Source: Bryopsis sp. KO-2023 (taxonomy: Eukaryota > Chlorophyta > Ulvophyceae > Bryopsidales > Bryopsidaceae). From it: a stretch of DNA of 64,000 bases. The stretch spans positions 4,365,001 through 4,429,000 of the forward strand of contig BSYQ01000006.1 of the NCBI GenBank assembly GCA_030272585.1, written 5' to 3'. Of the stretch, positions 23,106-35,022 are shown in pieces. The notes beneath the pieces are model-generated. The model was not told the origin of the DNA, searched no databases, and saw nothing but the letters and a program-made list of their open reading frames with translations. Both the position numbers and the translations under genes were made by a program. How positions within the stretch are numbered: the stretch's first letter is position 1; each line of letters starts with the position of its first letter.

Positions 23106-26100
23106 CTAGGATGCTCCGACCTTGTCCAAACCAGGCAATTTCCCCCCAGATCCAGTTTTCGACCCCATCCATTTGGTGGTGATAGTTTTCACCTGAGTGA
23201 AAAACTGGACGGCCTCCCTCCCATACATATGCAAATCCCCGTGAAAGGAGCCCCTCCAGCCCGTAAAACTGAAGTAGGGCAATGGCACAGGGATCGGGAC
23301 ATTCACCCCCACCATGCCCACATCAGCCCTGTTCTGGAATTCCCTGGCCGAGGCCCCGGACGAAGTGAAAATCGCTGTGCCGTTTCCATGAGGATTTCTG
23401 TTAACAATATCGATGGCCTCGTCGATGTTTTCGGCGTCCAGACAAGACAAAACGGGGCCAAAAACTTCCTCTCTGTAACAATCGTGATCTGGGGTTACTT
23501 TTGAGAGGATGGTGGGCCCGATGAAATTGCCACGCTCATAGTCTGACACACGAAGGCCTCGACCATCGAGGACTGGGACCGCGCCAGCATCTATGCTGGA
23601 GGAAATCAGGGATTCGGCCCGTGCCAGTGCCTTTTTAGTCACCATAGGCCCGAGATCCGCTCCAGGTTCATCACCTGACGTAACCTTGGAAGGAAAAAGT
23701 AAAAAAAAAACTCTGTGAAAGAAAAAAAAAACAACAGGAGACGGATCGGTATACCGCTCATTTGTGGTGTTTGTTTGGAAACCTTCGAAGCACAGGTCGA
23801 TTCGATGTGCATAATGGAGAGCAGATTACCTTCAGTGATTTTGCATGCTTGATGAGGTCTGATTGCCACGGCTGGATCCCACCCACGAACACAGCAGCTG
23901 ATATCGCCATGCACCTTTGTCCGGCAGCCCCGAAAGCTGCCCCCACCAATGCTTTCAGGGTGGCTTCCCTGTCGGCATCGGGCATTATCACGGCATGGTT
24001 TTTGGCCCCCATGTTGGCTTGGGATCTCTTGCCGTTGGCGCATGCTCTTTGATAAACATGCTTCCCGGCTGCGTCTGACCCCACAATGGAAACGGCCTTG
24101 ATGTCGGGATGATCGCACATGCGATTCACGACGTCATGGGCTCCATGCACCACATTCAGGACACCCCTGGTAGTATTTTTGGGAAAAAAAGAAAGGGAAA
24201 TCAAAAATAAAAAAGATTTCGAAAGAAAAAAAGCCATCACTCGGGTGGACCGGAGACAGGCCGATTCAGCGATGTGCATTTCAAAAAAAACGAAAACAAG
24301 AAATCAGGAGGGAAAAAAGAAGGCATATGACTGTCGTTGCTTTTTTTACTTTTATCTTATCTTTTGTTTTTTTTCTATCGACACTCACTTTGGCAGCCCT
24401 GCTTGCATGGCCAGCTCCGACAATATCATGGATGCCCCTGGCACTAATTCCGAGGGCTTCAATATGAACGTGTTGCCGCTGGTCACCGCGATTGGAAACA
24501 TCCAGAGGGGGATCATCGCTGGAAAATTGAAAGCGCAAATCCCTCCGCAAACCTGCAACCATTTCCTGTATCGGTGTCAACTCTCCCAGATATATTATTT
24601 TTATTTTTGTTTATTTTCCCAGTTTCTGTTGGGAAGTGTCACCATCACTTTGCCACACTTCCGATGTATTTTTTCCATCAAGGTGCCACCAAAGTTTTAT
24701 TTGCTTTTATTTTCTTGCTGCTGGGCATCTTTTGGGGAAATTTGTTTTATATGTTTCTGAAAATGAAGTGTTTTTTGGCTGCTTACCCCCAAGGGCTGGC
24801 GAAGCGAGTAACAGTCGATGCCTTTGGATACGTTTGGCAAGAAATCACCCATCATGTGAGGTCCCATTCCACATGCCATTTCGACGACCTCTGTACACGG
24901 CAGGAGCAGCCCACAGATTTACATACGCACACACACATTTCCTACCGACGTTTTTCTCTTTGGACGAAAATCTGATCAAAGACTCGACCTCCAATGTCGA
25001 GTACTCTGTCTTTCAAATTGTCTGCCAACAAGTGTACTTAATTTTAGTCCACAGTCGGGTTGACTTTCCTTTGCGTATTTTTTCCTTCTTTTTTTAATAA
25101 GTTTTGTGTGGTTGGCCTCATTTGTTTTTCATTCGTTCTGGAAATCATGAGCTTTTAGAAATCGAAGCAGGGGTCTGGTACCTATTCCACGAAATATATC
25201 TCCATGTGCATCTGCCAGCGTTTTTCCATTTTCCGCTGTGATGCTGGAAGCGATGTCATCCTGCCCCAAAAACAACACCAAGAAAAGAATATTATATCTT
25301 CTTTTCATTTCGACAAAAGTCAAAAAAGACAAAATCCAACCGCACCTTGAGATCCCACCCCCCCCCCAAAAAAACTGCTACTGCTACTAATAAGAATTAT
25401 TAAAAAAATATTCTTTGGCTGGATCAAATTAAACTATCCAGCAGAAACAAACGTCACATCAACGCAATCACGTTTTACCCATGTGACATCATGAATAGAA
25501 AGAATAAAAATAAGGTGGGTTCCAATGCTTCTCACTTTGTTTTGTTGGATGAGGCTTAACAGCTTGAACATAATGCGTGTTTTATCCGGCACCGGTGTCG
25601 CTGCCCATGATGGAAAAGCGTCTTTTGCAGCATTCACAGCCTCGTCGAATTCAGAGGGGGTGGTCAGCGGAACTCGAGCAATCAATTCTTGTGTGGCCTG
25701 GACATGCAATCCAGTACAGGATACCAACTCAAATCCAGACAGATTTTTCCCACAAAAAAAAAATAAAAAATCTAGGGGGGCCTGGATTTAGTGAGATTAC
25801 AGAGGTGGGTCCACATCACATCACATCACTCGTTTGGACAGTGGACGGACTGTATGGGATTGTCAGACATGCATTCCAAATGCAGTGGAGTAATCGATGC
25901 ACAGCTCCTGTTTCTTTTAACAAGAGGGACCATCAAACAGTCCATGGGGGGCATCAAATTCTTGCTGCCCTTTCTGTGTGTGCCCATTTCTGATGTTGCA
26001 GAGATTCCACTCCAATGAAAAAAAAAGGTGGAAATCAGGCCAACGGGTGAGTCTCCGCATGAAAAAAATGTATGTAGGCTTTTGGGATTTGGGCAAGCAG

Positions 26101-27024
26101 GAAAACATGCAAGTGATCTGAGGTGAAAGACAGACATAAGCACAGGGGTTTCCATGATAGGATTACTGGCATCTGTCAAATTCTCCCCCCACCGGATTCA
26201 AGACGTCGCGAAAGTCGTTGGATGCGGAGTCCCGAAATTGGCCATTGATCAGCAGCTTAACGCTCGCCTGTCACCATAAGCGTTATAAGTCGAGGGTGAG
26301 TGTCGAAATACGTTGGTCGACCTGGCCTGTCCCCACGTCAATAGAAATGAAAAGAGCAACGGAAAGAGGTGGACGATTTGTGGGGGGGTCGCTTCTTACG
26401 GGATTGGCTGCGACGGTTTGTGTGACGATGGAGCGCGTTTTCCAGAACTGCGATGCAGTCCTCTGTAGGTTTCGCGTGTGGATGAACATGGGGTTGCGAA
26501 AAGAGTTGTTTTGCCGACTGGAAACGAACGGCGAGGGGAAAAACGTTTTGTGGTGATCGACGTGGACGCCCGCATTCGCATGCGTGGGTCGATGTGGCGG
26601 GAAAGTCCCATCAACGGACGCATTTTCTTTCTCTTGCGCAAAATTGCAACGAGCCGAAACCAAAATGACAGGGAAGTGATGCAAAAATTGTCCCAGATGC
26701 TCTGCTGGCTGAGTCACCTGGGACAAAAATGGAGTGTGTGTCTGACTTTGATCAGATGTCAGTCATCGACGGCTGCCAAAGTTGGTGAGTGAGAGGGGGC
26801 CGACGAAAGGGTTGATCGTTGGCGGGAGTCCTGGGCGATGCGGAAAGTCCGCTTCTTATGCGCACTCTTTTGTCTTTATTGAACAAACGCACCTCGCTCC
26901 GATACACTGTGCCGGCTGTGGCGACGCCAGTGAGAAGATTTGGTGCGGCATTCGTTAGGTTTTTTTTTTGGGGGGGGGGGTGAGCTTCACTTTTCTTGAT
27001 CGAAGATGTCGATTGTAATGGCAT
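23106..27024 (-). CDS. ALDH6A1/mmsA family: Methylmalonate-semialdehyde dehydrogenase (acylating), mitochondrial
   Basis: Exons on the minus strand: 27024-26893, 26267-26193, 25697-25536, 25260-25182, 24890-24787, 24552-24389, 24166-23830 and 23684-23106. All are GT-AG and in phase; total 543 residues, close to the usual size of about 535. It oxidises (methyl)malonate semialdehyde to propionyl- or acetyl-CoA with NAD+ and CoA, in valine and pyrimidine breakdown. Visible landmarks: KLLINGQF and [10 protein letters not shown] at the start, [46 protein letters not shown], the catalytic Cys in [19 protein letters not shown], and [16 protein letters not shown] near the end. The last matches this subfamily rather than generic aldehyde dehydrogenases. 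Exon 1 supplies a 44-residue N-terminal extension that could be a mitochondrial presequence; it spans a homopolymer and is the least certain exon. Confidence 0.9.
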
Positions 27025-27444
27025 TTCTGAGCCAAGGCTTGTTTTTTCGATGGCCTGCTGCAGAATTTCTTAAAACACAAAAATTGCAGGACAAAAAACA
27101 CATCAATATTTTTAGGCAGAGGCAGAATAAAACAGAAAACCCAGCCATGTTCAACAGCATTATGGAAGGATATTGAGAATATTAGTTCTAAACCCATTGC
27201 AGCCAGAAACAATCAGGCAAAAGGCCCCCACCCACTCATCCCGAATCCCAAAATGTACGATTTCTGCACACAAATGTGCTTGATTATTACCATTATTAAA
27301 TCAGTTTTTTTGTTTTAAATCGCGAGCCTGTGCACTGTGTTCGATTTGGTAAGATGGGGGTGCCATTGATCGTTGTTAAACGATAAACATATCCGATTGA
27401 CTGTTGGTGATCTGAGGTTTCCTTTTTTTTTGAACAAATTTCAG
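27025..27444. promoter_or_regulatory. Divergent intergenic region
   Basis: This region lies between the dehydrogenase start (minus) and the first recognised mTERF exon (plus). It probably contains promoters in both directions and the missing first mTERF exon. I recognise no specific motif. Confidence 0.35.
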
Positions 27445-30400
27445 CTGATGCTTATGAAGAAGTGGAAGAAGACTCCGACCTCGAACAGGAATTCGATCCA
27501 GAGCAAGACATCCAAGAAGACAGTCATACAGCCCATCATATCAACAGTGAAGCTGTGTATACTTCAGGTGCCAATTTTTTCGATTACCTTTCCCCCCCAA
27601 ACTTCCCCCACACACATTCACATTCACATACACACCTTATCGGTTTTTATTTTATTTATTTTATTTTTTCAAGTTTTTCTGGCAGTGAAAATTGCAACAT
27701 TTCAAATCAACTTCTTATTTCTTAACAAGAAGAAGGAGATGTTGAGTGTTGTGCTCATTAATGATGACTAATTATTAGCTACTATGACACATGGCAGAGA
27801 ATGCATCGCTGCCCGGCGGCGTTCAGGATGGATTGATGGAAACCGAATGGGGTGAGATCTTGGGGAAAACGAAAAACGAAAAACAAAGCTATCTTTTTCA
27901 ATTTTGTTTGTTCGATTTCTTTCATTGTCGTTCATAATATTCCTGTTTCTGATTAGTCATTGGCTAATGTAATGCTCTTTGTAATACATGCACAGACATG
28001 TCGACCTCTCCAATCATCATAGACTCGATCGCCGCCCAAAATCGTGGAGCCATATGTCTGACCGAGAGCTCCCCCATCACTCGAGTGCTCGAACAATCCG
28101 TCCAAGGTTTAGGTTTCACTCGACGCGACATCGAACGGTTGACCAAAATGCAACTCCCCCGCTCCGAAATGATGCAGAAAATCGTCGACCTGTGGAGGAA
28201 CTGGTACTGGCGAGAGCTGGAGGTTCGAGACGTCGTCATGAAATGCCCCCACTTGCTGAGAAAGGACCCCCTGTCGATGATGCGAAACATGGAGGTGTTG
28301 GAGGAGAAATGGGGTAGGGAAAAGAGCATTGCGGTGGTGAAAAGGAGCTCGGAGGTGTTGACTGGAAACGTGGAGTGCTTGATGGAGAGCGAGGTGCCGA
28401 TCAAGGGGTACTTGAAGGAGAGGTTGGGGGTGGAGTTGGCTGCTTTCGAGTCGACGCTTGGGACGGTGGTTTACAGTCTGTCTCCGGAGAGAGTCAGGTA
28501 CACACCCCACCCCAACAGCCATTTATGATGGTGTCTGACAAGGGGGTTAACATCCACTGATTTGTGCAGTGGGTTGGGCTGCATGATTGAAGCTTTCAAC
28601 CTTGATGTGATGTATTTTGAGATGCCCCCCTTCCCCCCCCCCCAAAAAAAAAGGTTAAAGATCCAGAAATTCTAATGCATTATTTATGTATATGATTTTT
28701 TTACAAAAATGAGAAATGCCTGGGGTTGGAGGAACGAGATGAAATCGTGAGCGTAGCACTGAGTTTTTCGTTTTTCGTTACTCATGTTTTGACATAAAAA
28801 AGGCAAAGTTTTTGCGGTGTTATCGCAGTTAGGAAATGTATGTACATGGAATACCCACAAACTTTCAGTCCCACGCCAAAACAAAGATGAAAAAAAAAAC
28901 TGTATCAGATACACACAGAATAACTCTTTTCTGTTCGGTGGGTGTTTTGTCTTTTTTCAGGTGTTGATCTGGAATAGGCCCTTTCAGAAGAGATTTAAAA
29001 AAAGAAAAGAAAAGAAAAGAAAAGAAAAGAAAAGAAAAAAACTCCACAAAAAGAAAAACACAAAAAGAAAAACAAAAGATATGCCAAAGGGATCGCTGAA
29101 GTCTCTCTACGCTGCCAGGAAAAAGATCGAAAGCTTGCTGGAGTTTTTGCCGAAATGGTGCCTCCAGAAGATGTTTTCCAGAACGAGGTCGAACTGGTTC
29201 AAACAAGGAATAGCCAAAATGGAGAACATTTATGGAATATTGGTTCTGGAAATCCTGATGCCGACGCTGGGGGATGGGGCGGAAGAAGCCGCCCATGTCA
29301 TGCTGAGCAGAGATCCCAACTTGCTGAACATGAATCCAGATGTGCTGCTAACCAGGTGTGTGAAGCTTTGAAAGGGAGTGGGAAATTAAAAACAACGAAT
29401 TAAAAAAAAAAAAAAGGTTCATGAAGGAAGCTGTGGTTCGATCTGTCGGGAACTGTATATCGCTAGAAGTAAAACTTAAGGGAAGCAGCCAGTTCGCTCG
29501 GCTGCACAAAAGCTTTTTTTTTTTTTTCGAAAAAATAATGAGAAGCCTTGAGAAAGTTTGTGTGTTGGGTGTTTTTTTTTTCCAATTTTTTGGAACAAGG
29601 TTTGATCTGCTTTCCAACGGGTGGTTTCGAGAGGCATCCACCGACATAATCATCAGCCGGCCTAGATTCTTGATGGAATGCCCCAAGACTCTCCTACGAA
29701 GGTACTGATTCAATCGATCATCTCAAAATGGATTGATTCATTTTTTTAATTAATTCTTTTTTTTCGATTATTATTTTTTGTTGATCCCTTCTGACATGGT
29801 TCGAAAGTGAACAAAGAAGTGAACAGTATTTTCATGGGTCGACCTTCCACCACACTCGGATAGTGGCATATGATTTTTTATTCAAAGAATTAAAAAAAAA
29901 TAAAAAATGAAGTTATCCAACGGAAGTCATCCATTTTCTTCTTGTTTCTTGTTTTTATTTTTTACAGAGCATGCAATGTGGAGCCTCAAATATTTCCTTC
30001 ATCTTTACGTTTTTCCAGCATTATTTGTGTGTAAGGATGGATTTCTGTGGGTTTCTTTGTGTGCAGGTGGCGGCATTTGCTGTTGTGGGCGAACGCCAAC
30101 CCACGCTGGCTGGTTCAATTAAAAAACATGCATCCGGAAGGGGTGGCCACGGCCCTCACCTACGGCAAAAAAGTGGTGTCGCGCCTCCACTATCTCGCCA
30201 CGTTTTCCCTGTGCATGAACAAAAACATAATGAGGATCCTGCAGGCCCCCTCCGACGCGTTCAATCGCCACCACCCGCCTTTCGAGCAATGGTTTCTTTA
30301 CATGCACGGCAGCTCGTCAACCCCCAGTTCAGACTGGGTGTTTTTCGAAAAGATCGTGAGGGATCACTGGAAAGCTTTCGGAAAGCTGGCCGTCAAACCT

Positions 30401-31003
30401 CGACGTCTGTTCATCCCAAACCTCGCCACGTGGGTGGGGATCCTGTCGGAGTACGGGCTGAACAAGGAAGCCGTGGTTCGCGTGGTCAGGCCGGCGCTGT
30501 TCTCCAGAGATCCTCACGGGACGTCGTGTCGAAAACTGCTGACGCTTTTGACCGGAATCCTGGGCACCCAGCAAGATGTGGGGCGGATGGTGCTGAAATA
30601 CCACTGGGTGCTGTTCCAGAGCTTCGACGGGATCGACGAGAAAATCAAGTGGCTGCGGAAAATCGGGCTGAGTTCGGCAGACATCCAAACGATGCTCAGG
30701 AGGTACCCCCACCTGCTGAGGTCTTGCCTGGGGGACGAGGTGGCGGAGGAGAAGTTGCAATTCTTGACGCAACACATGGGGAGGGGTCTGAAAGAAACCG
30801 TGGATTTTCCCAACTATTGGGGGATGTCGATGGAGAACCGGTTGAGGCCGAGATATGATTTTGTTTCGCAGCACTCCACCTTCGCGACCTTGCCCATAAG
30901 GGAGATTTTCGGTAGGACGGACAGCGAGCTTTGCCGTCGAGTTCGACGGCCGTTAGAGGAGTACCAAGCGTTTTTGTCGAAGCGTGGGTTGGCTAGAAAG
31001 TAA
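27445..31003 (+). CDS. mTERF-domain protein (organelle gene expression), first exon missing
   Basis: Exons: 27445-27567, 27798-27851, 27996-28497, 28570-28606, 28961-29355, 29600-29701 and 30067-31003. All are GT-AG and in phase; at least 715 residues. The first exon begins mid-codon, so a short 5' exon lies upstream. An acidic N-terminal segment (EEVEEDSDLEQEFDPEQD) precedes repeated helical mTERF-like units: RDVVMKCPHLLRKDP, YSLSPERV, HVMLSRDPNLLNMNPDVLL, IIISRPRFLMECPKTLLRR, VVRVVRPALFSRDP and IQTMLRRYPHLLRSCLGDE. Such proteins bind nucleic acid in mitochondria or plastids and act in transcription, splicing or ribosome assembly. Exon 5 has an in-frame (AAAAG)n tract giving a lysine-rich linker, which is odd for the family. 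The 37-base exon 4 was chosen because it alone restores phase between exons 3 and 5. The family is clear; the target is unknown. Confidence 0.8.
29001..29037. repeat. (AAAAG)n microsatellite inside an mTERF exon
   Basis: Six to seven AAAAG units lie in exon 5 of the mTERF gene and read in frame as alternating KKRKE residues, extending a basic linker that continues to about 29080. Confidence 0.7.
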
Positions 31004-31572
31004 GAACCAAGTGTTTTATTGCTCCCACTTCAAACAGTGGGTATTTTTTTCTTTTTCTTGTTCTTGGCAGTAGTAGGTGGGTGTCGGTGCTAACGAATGG
31101 GTTTCTTAGTGGCTGGGGATGCAGCTTTCATGGATATGTGTAAGAACGGACTTATTGTTTTGAGAAAGGCAGCCGTAAGTTCCAGGATTGGGCTGCCACT
31201 TCAGGTCTACCAATTGTTACAGAACACTTTTGTTGTTCGCAAGTCGAAGCTACAGCGTCGATTCTGCCCTCGACTGCCAAATACACAACCACAAACCTCT
31301 TCCCACGAAGCCCCGTTCATGTACAAACTAATCACTCAATCAATCAACTTCTTTCCTTAGAAAGGAATTTCAGGTCAGGAAAAAATCACGGAGTGTGAAG
31401 AATGATTTCACGTATATGTTGCTGAGCTTTCCATGCAAGGAAAAGAATCGTCGCAGCCTTGCGCACGATGATCAAGAGGGGTCCAACTCTACCCACTCAC
31501 AACTCGAGGGAAGCTGGCAATCATGAGCAGTTTGGCAAGGGTGGAATGCTGTTGAGCAGTGTTCCATCGCTC

Positions 31573-32339
31573 CTAGGGACTTGTTCTGCGATTCCAATTC
31601 GAACTCGAAGCAGAAGTGACGGCAGAAACTTCAACGAGCTCGAGCAGGCGGCGCTGCCGGTGAACTGCCTGGAAGACCTGCTCTCCAACAAAGCTCAGCG
31701 TCGACGCTGTTGTCTCTACTCTTGGCGTCTTCTCGTTTTCGTGTAGGCAGAATACATTCCAGTCCACCCCATTGATGGAGAACTTTGGAAAGTAACGTGT
31801 TGCCCGGCGTTTTCTACAGTTTCTGGCATCCAGGGGCCAGTTTTCCCCCCCACCCGACACCTGCATCAATGTTTGACAGTAAACGCCAAACGCGAACGGT
31901 TGACGAAACAGAACGGAGCGAACATGGCCAAAGATGAGCGCACTGGTCTGCCGCCAAAGCGAGTCCGTTTAGCATGCATAAATGCATGGCGGCGGCCCTC
32001 CACTGCATCAAATCGTCGAATCATATCTTCAGATCTCAGGAACCGCGATGCGCGGGGGTCAGAAGAAAATGCAAATTATGCTGGCCACTTCGCCACATTC
32101 CTTCCGTTTTTCCATCGATATCGATCCCCACAGCCACGACTCACCGACCCACACATCCCGATGACGTTCCATACCGACGTTCTTCCCGTCGTCGCCGTCG
32201 CCTCGAGTGGGAAAACCGCGGGGTTCATCGAGCCGTCAAGTTTCGAACTGGACGAGCCATCCTTCTTTAAGAAAAGAGGAGCGTTGCACGTTTCGCGGGA
32301 AAGAAGGAGAGCGACTCGACCGGGCCGGTGGGCGTCCAT
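31573..32339 (-). CDS. Unrecognised gene, partial model
   Basis: The first exon looks sound: ATG at 32339, 65 codons, and a consensus GTGAGT donor after 32145 (start MDAHRPGRVALLLSRE, end VWNVIGMCGS). Two further coding-like stretches follow on the same strand: about 32045-31890 (RRFDAVEGRRHAFMHAKR, then APFCFVNRSRLAFTVK) and about 31860-31573 (FSINGVDWNVFCLHENEK, then FVGEQVFQAVHRQRRLLEL). I could not join these with confidence in phase. Composition is balanced and homopolymer-poor, unlike the spacers. I recognise no family. Confidence 0.35.
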
Positions 32340-32966
32340 CGTGATGTCGCCCGAACAGAAAGGTACCTTTTGCAGAAACTGCACAGAATGAAAGGTACCT
32401 AGGTGATGGGTTGTCAGGGGGGGAACCCTAAGTTTTTTTGGAGGGAAATGTTGAGATCCACAATCCAAACCTTGACACAATTGCATCAGCAGCTTTTTTG
32501 GATGAACATTCACCAGTTCAAAATCTATATTAGGATGTTTCAGAAAGTAAACAAAAAAAATAGAGACGCTTTAACGATGCTCCTCGAACAATCTCCATAT
32601 GTACATGGTGCCAGAGAAAATATCATATCATGTTTTTGTGGAAAAACACCAGGAATGCGTTGTCTTTTTTTGAACCTCAAACAACAGCTCCACAACCAGT
32701 CATTGAAGCAAAAAGATGTTCAAAATGTGGTGCTAGCATCAGTCGAAAAATTGTGCGCAAGAGATCCACATCAAGCACTGCCAGATATCCAGGTCAAAAT
32801 TAACCCAGAAAAAGAACAAAAAAACGGGGGGCTCGTCTGTATGTTCATCTGAGTGCATCATAATGGTGTCGGTGGCAGGATGCCAAGTGATGACCTCAAC
32901 TCCATAATTTCCACTTTGTGATGAGAAAAAAAAAGGGAAAAGAAAGAAAAAGCAAGAGAGAAATTG
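32340..32966. other. Spacer
   Basis: No gene is supported. A plus-strand frame at 32403-32852 shows no homology I know and no splice context. It probably contains promoters for the flanking genes, which diverge from it. Confidence 0.4.
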
Positions 32967-35022
32967 ATGTGCATCCCTGCGTTGGCAGTTGCTGGAGCTG
33001 CCGAGCAAAACAGACAGAACATGCAGCCTCTCTTTCGAATCGCTGCGAGTCCCCAAGAAGCGGAGGTCGTTCCAGCATGGAGAACCCTTGCAGGGAATTT
33101 GGCATCCGGAGCGGTGGCTGGATGCACGGTGGAAGCCGGTGAGGCATCGTGCTGGGATTCAGTGTTGATTAATATTAATATTATTTATTGATTATTATTG
33201 CTATTTTTAGAAAAAGGGCGGGTGGGAGGATGATTTGATCATATTTGGGAATAGATGCTTGTACATGTTAAATGGATGCATGAGCCTTTGTAGAAATTCA
33301 GAATCGAATTTAAATCCTATAAAAAGAATATATCGACGTACAATTTCAATAAATTGTATGAAATAGATAAAACCTAGTCATCCCTTGTGATCATTTGGGA
33401 AAATATACATTTTGTAGTTGTTTTTCTTCCTCGTCCGGTGGTGGGTTTTTTTGGTGGGTCTTTTTTTTTTGGGGGGGGGGGGGGGGCGCGCGACAGAGAG
33501 AAAGAACGGAAGACTCGACTTCCTGCATGACAGTCATTCGAACTTGATTTTCGCATATTTGCCCAGTTCTGTATCCAATCGACACCATCAAAACGAGACT
33601 GCAAGCGATGACGTCCGGGGGCGGATTCAATTCTCTCTTCAAAGGCTCCGGATCAGGAATGGGGAAACTCTACTCGGGATTGATCGGGAATCTGGTGGGG
33701 GTGGCCCCAGCGACGGCAATTTTTTTCGGAGTGTATGAGCCCGTGAAACAGCAGAGCAAGAAATACATGCAAGAGGATGCGGCTCCCCTGGTTGCTGGCT
33801 CCGTCGCTGGATTGGCGGCCTCCATCGTCAGGGTTCCGACTGAAGTTATCAAGCAAAGGATGCAAACCCGAGAATTCTCGAGTGCTATGGGCGCGGTGAG
33901 GATTTACGTTTTTGTTGTGTTTTTTTTGAATCGGGGGGGGGGGGGGGGAGTTTTTTGGTCAGCTGAACCCTGCTGATTTGTTTAGCTTTCTCGAACCAGC
34001 CCATTTCACGGAACATGATAGGAAAAGGGCCAAAAAAGGAAAAGGAAACCCCACTAAAGCACAGAAATATACCCCCGGGGGGGGGGGGGGGGGGTTTCAA
34101 CACACACATGTACCACTTTTTCGGTGGTGCCTCTTTTTCCACCAGAAACAGAAATAATGAAAGAAAAAAAAGACACTGCTCGTTGACCCACCTGTGCCTG
34201 CTGGAATATGGTCAACCTTCCAGGATTCGATCCTGGAATTTGTGTGTGTGTGGGATATTCCTTCTTCCGGTCCGAAAGTCGTCAGCTGAACAAGAGCTGG
34301 ATTTGCTGTGGTGATTGTTTGTAGGTGGCCCAAATCAGTAGGAAAGAAGGAATTCGAGGTCTGTTTGCTGGATACGGAGCTTTCTTGTTGCGTGATCTGC
34401 CTTTCGATGCTGTGGAGTTTTTCACGTACGAGGTTTTGAAATCCGCTTATCAAAAAAGAGTCAAGCGCGAACTCAAGGCGTATGAGTCTGCCGTTGCTGG
34501 GGCGATCAGCGGTGGATTCACAGGTGAGAAATTCTGGTCGGTTTGCTGTTTTGGTGCTTCTTTTTTTTCGATTTAATGGTGCATATAAATGAAAAAGGTT
34601 TTCTTTCTAAAAATTTAATGGTACATATAACATACAATTCTTTGTAAAAAAATTGTTTTGTTTCTTGGCGTGTTCTATGCTTCCTTCAGCGTTCCCCCTT
34701 CTTCTCGTTTGGAGTGCTTTATTGATCCATTTCGTTTTCATTTGCTTTTTTTTGCCTGTTTATTGTAGGTTTGGTCACCACTCCCTTCGATGTGTTGAAA
34801 ACCCGGCTGATGACTCAAGGGTCGACCGGGAGGTACGCCAACGTTTTTGATGCCACGAAAAAGATCTTGCAAGAGGAGGGTGCTGGCGCTTTCTTCAAAG
34901 GATGGCAACCTCGACTCATCTGGATTTCCATCGGTGGATGTGTTTTCTTCACAGCCCTGGAGCAATCCAGAAAATTGTTTTTGCCCAAAAGCCACGTCGA
35001 AAAAGATCACAAGGAGGCTTGA
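32967..35022 (+). CDS. SLC25A26/SAMC family: Mitochondrial S-adenosylmethionine carrier (SLC25 family)
   Basis: Four exons: 32967-33138, 33567-33895, 34325-34523 and 34769-35022; in phase, 317 residues. Three mitochondrial-carrier repeats are visible. Their PxDxxKxR-type signatures are YPIDTIKTRLQ, VPTEVIKQRMQ and TPFDVLKTRLM, each starting a repeat with a following GxxGL/AF region (GIRGLFAGYGAFLLRDLPFD). VRVPTEVIKQRMQ and the FDAVEFFTYE-type stretch are typical of the SAM carrier branch, which exchanges cytosolic SAM for S-adenosylhomocysteine across the inner membrane, or the plastid envelope in plants. The start ATG is the first in frame in exon 1; the N-terminus (about 45 residues before repeat 1) is longer than in animal members and could help targeting. 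Introns contain long G-runs. Confidence 0.85.

Noticed and set aside
22911-23504. 197-codon plus-strand frame
   Set aside because: It lies antisense to the last exon of the methylmalonate-semialdehyde dehydrogenase, whose match is unambiguous.
26283-26726. 147-codon minus-strand frame between dehydrogenase exons
   Set aside because: It falls within intron 1 of the dehydrogenase model and shows no relation to the enzyme or another family.
34210-34245. TTCCAGGATTCGATCCTGGAA palindrome resembling a T-arm
   Set aside because: The loop reads ATTCGAT rather than a T-loop order, and no other arm or acceptor stem is present.
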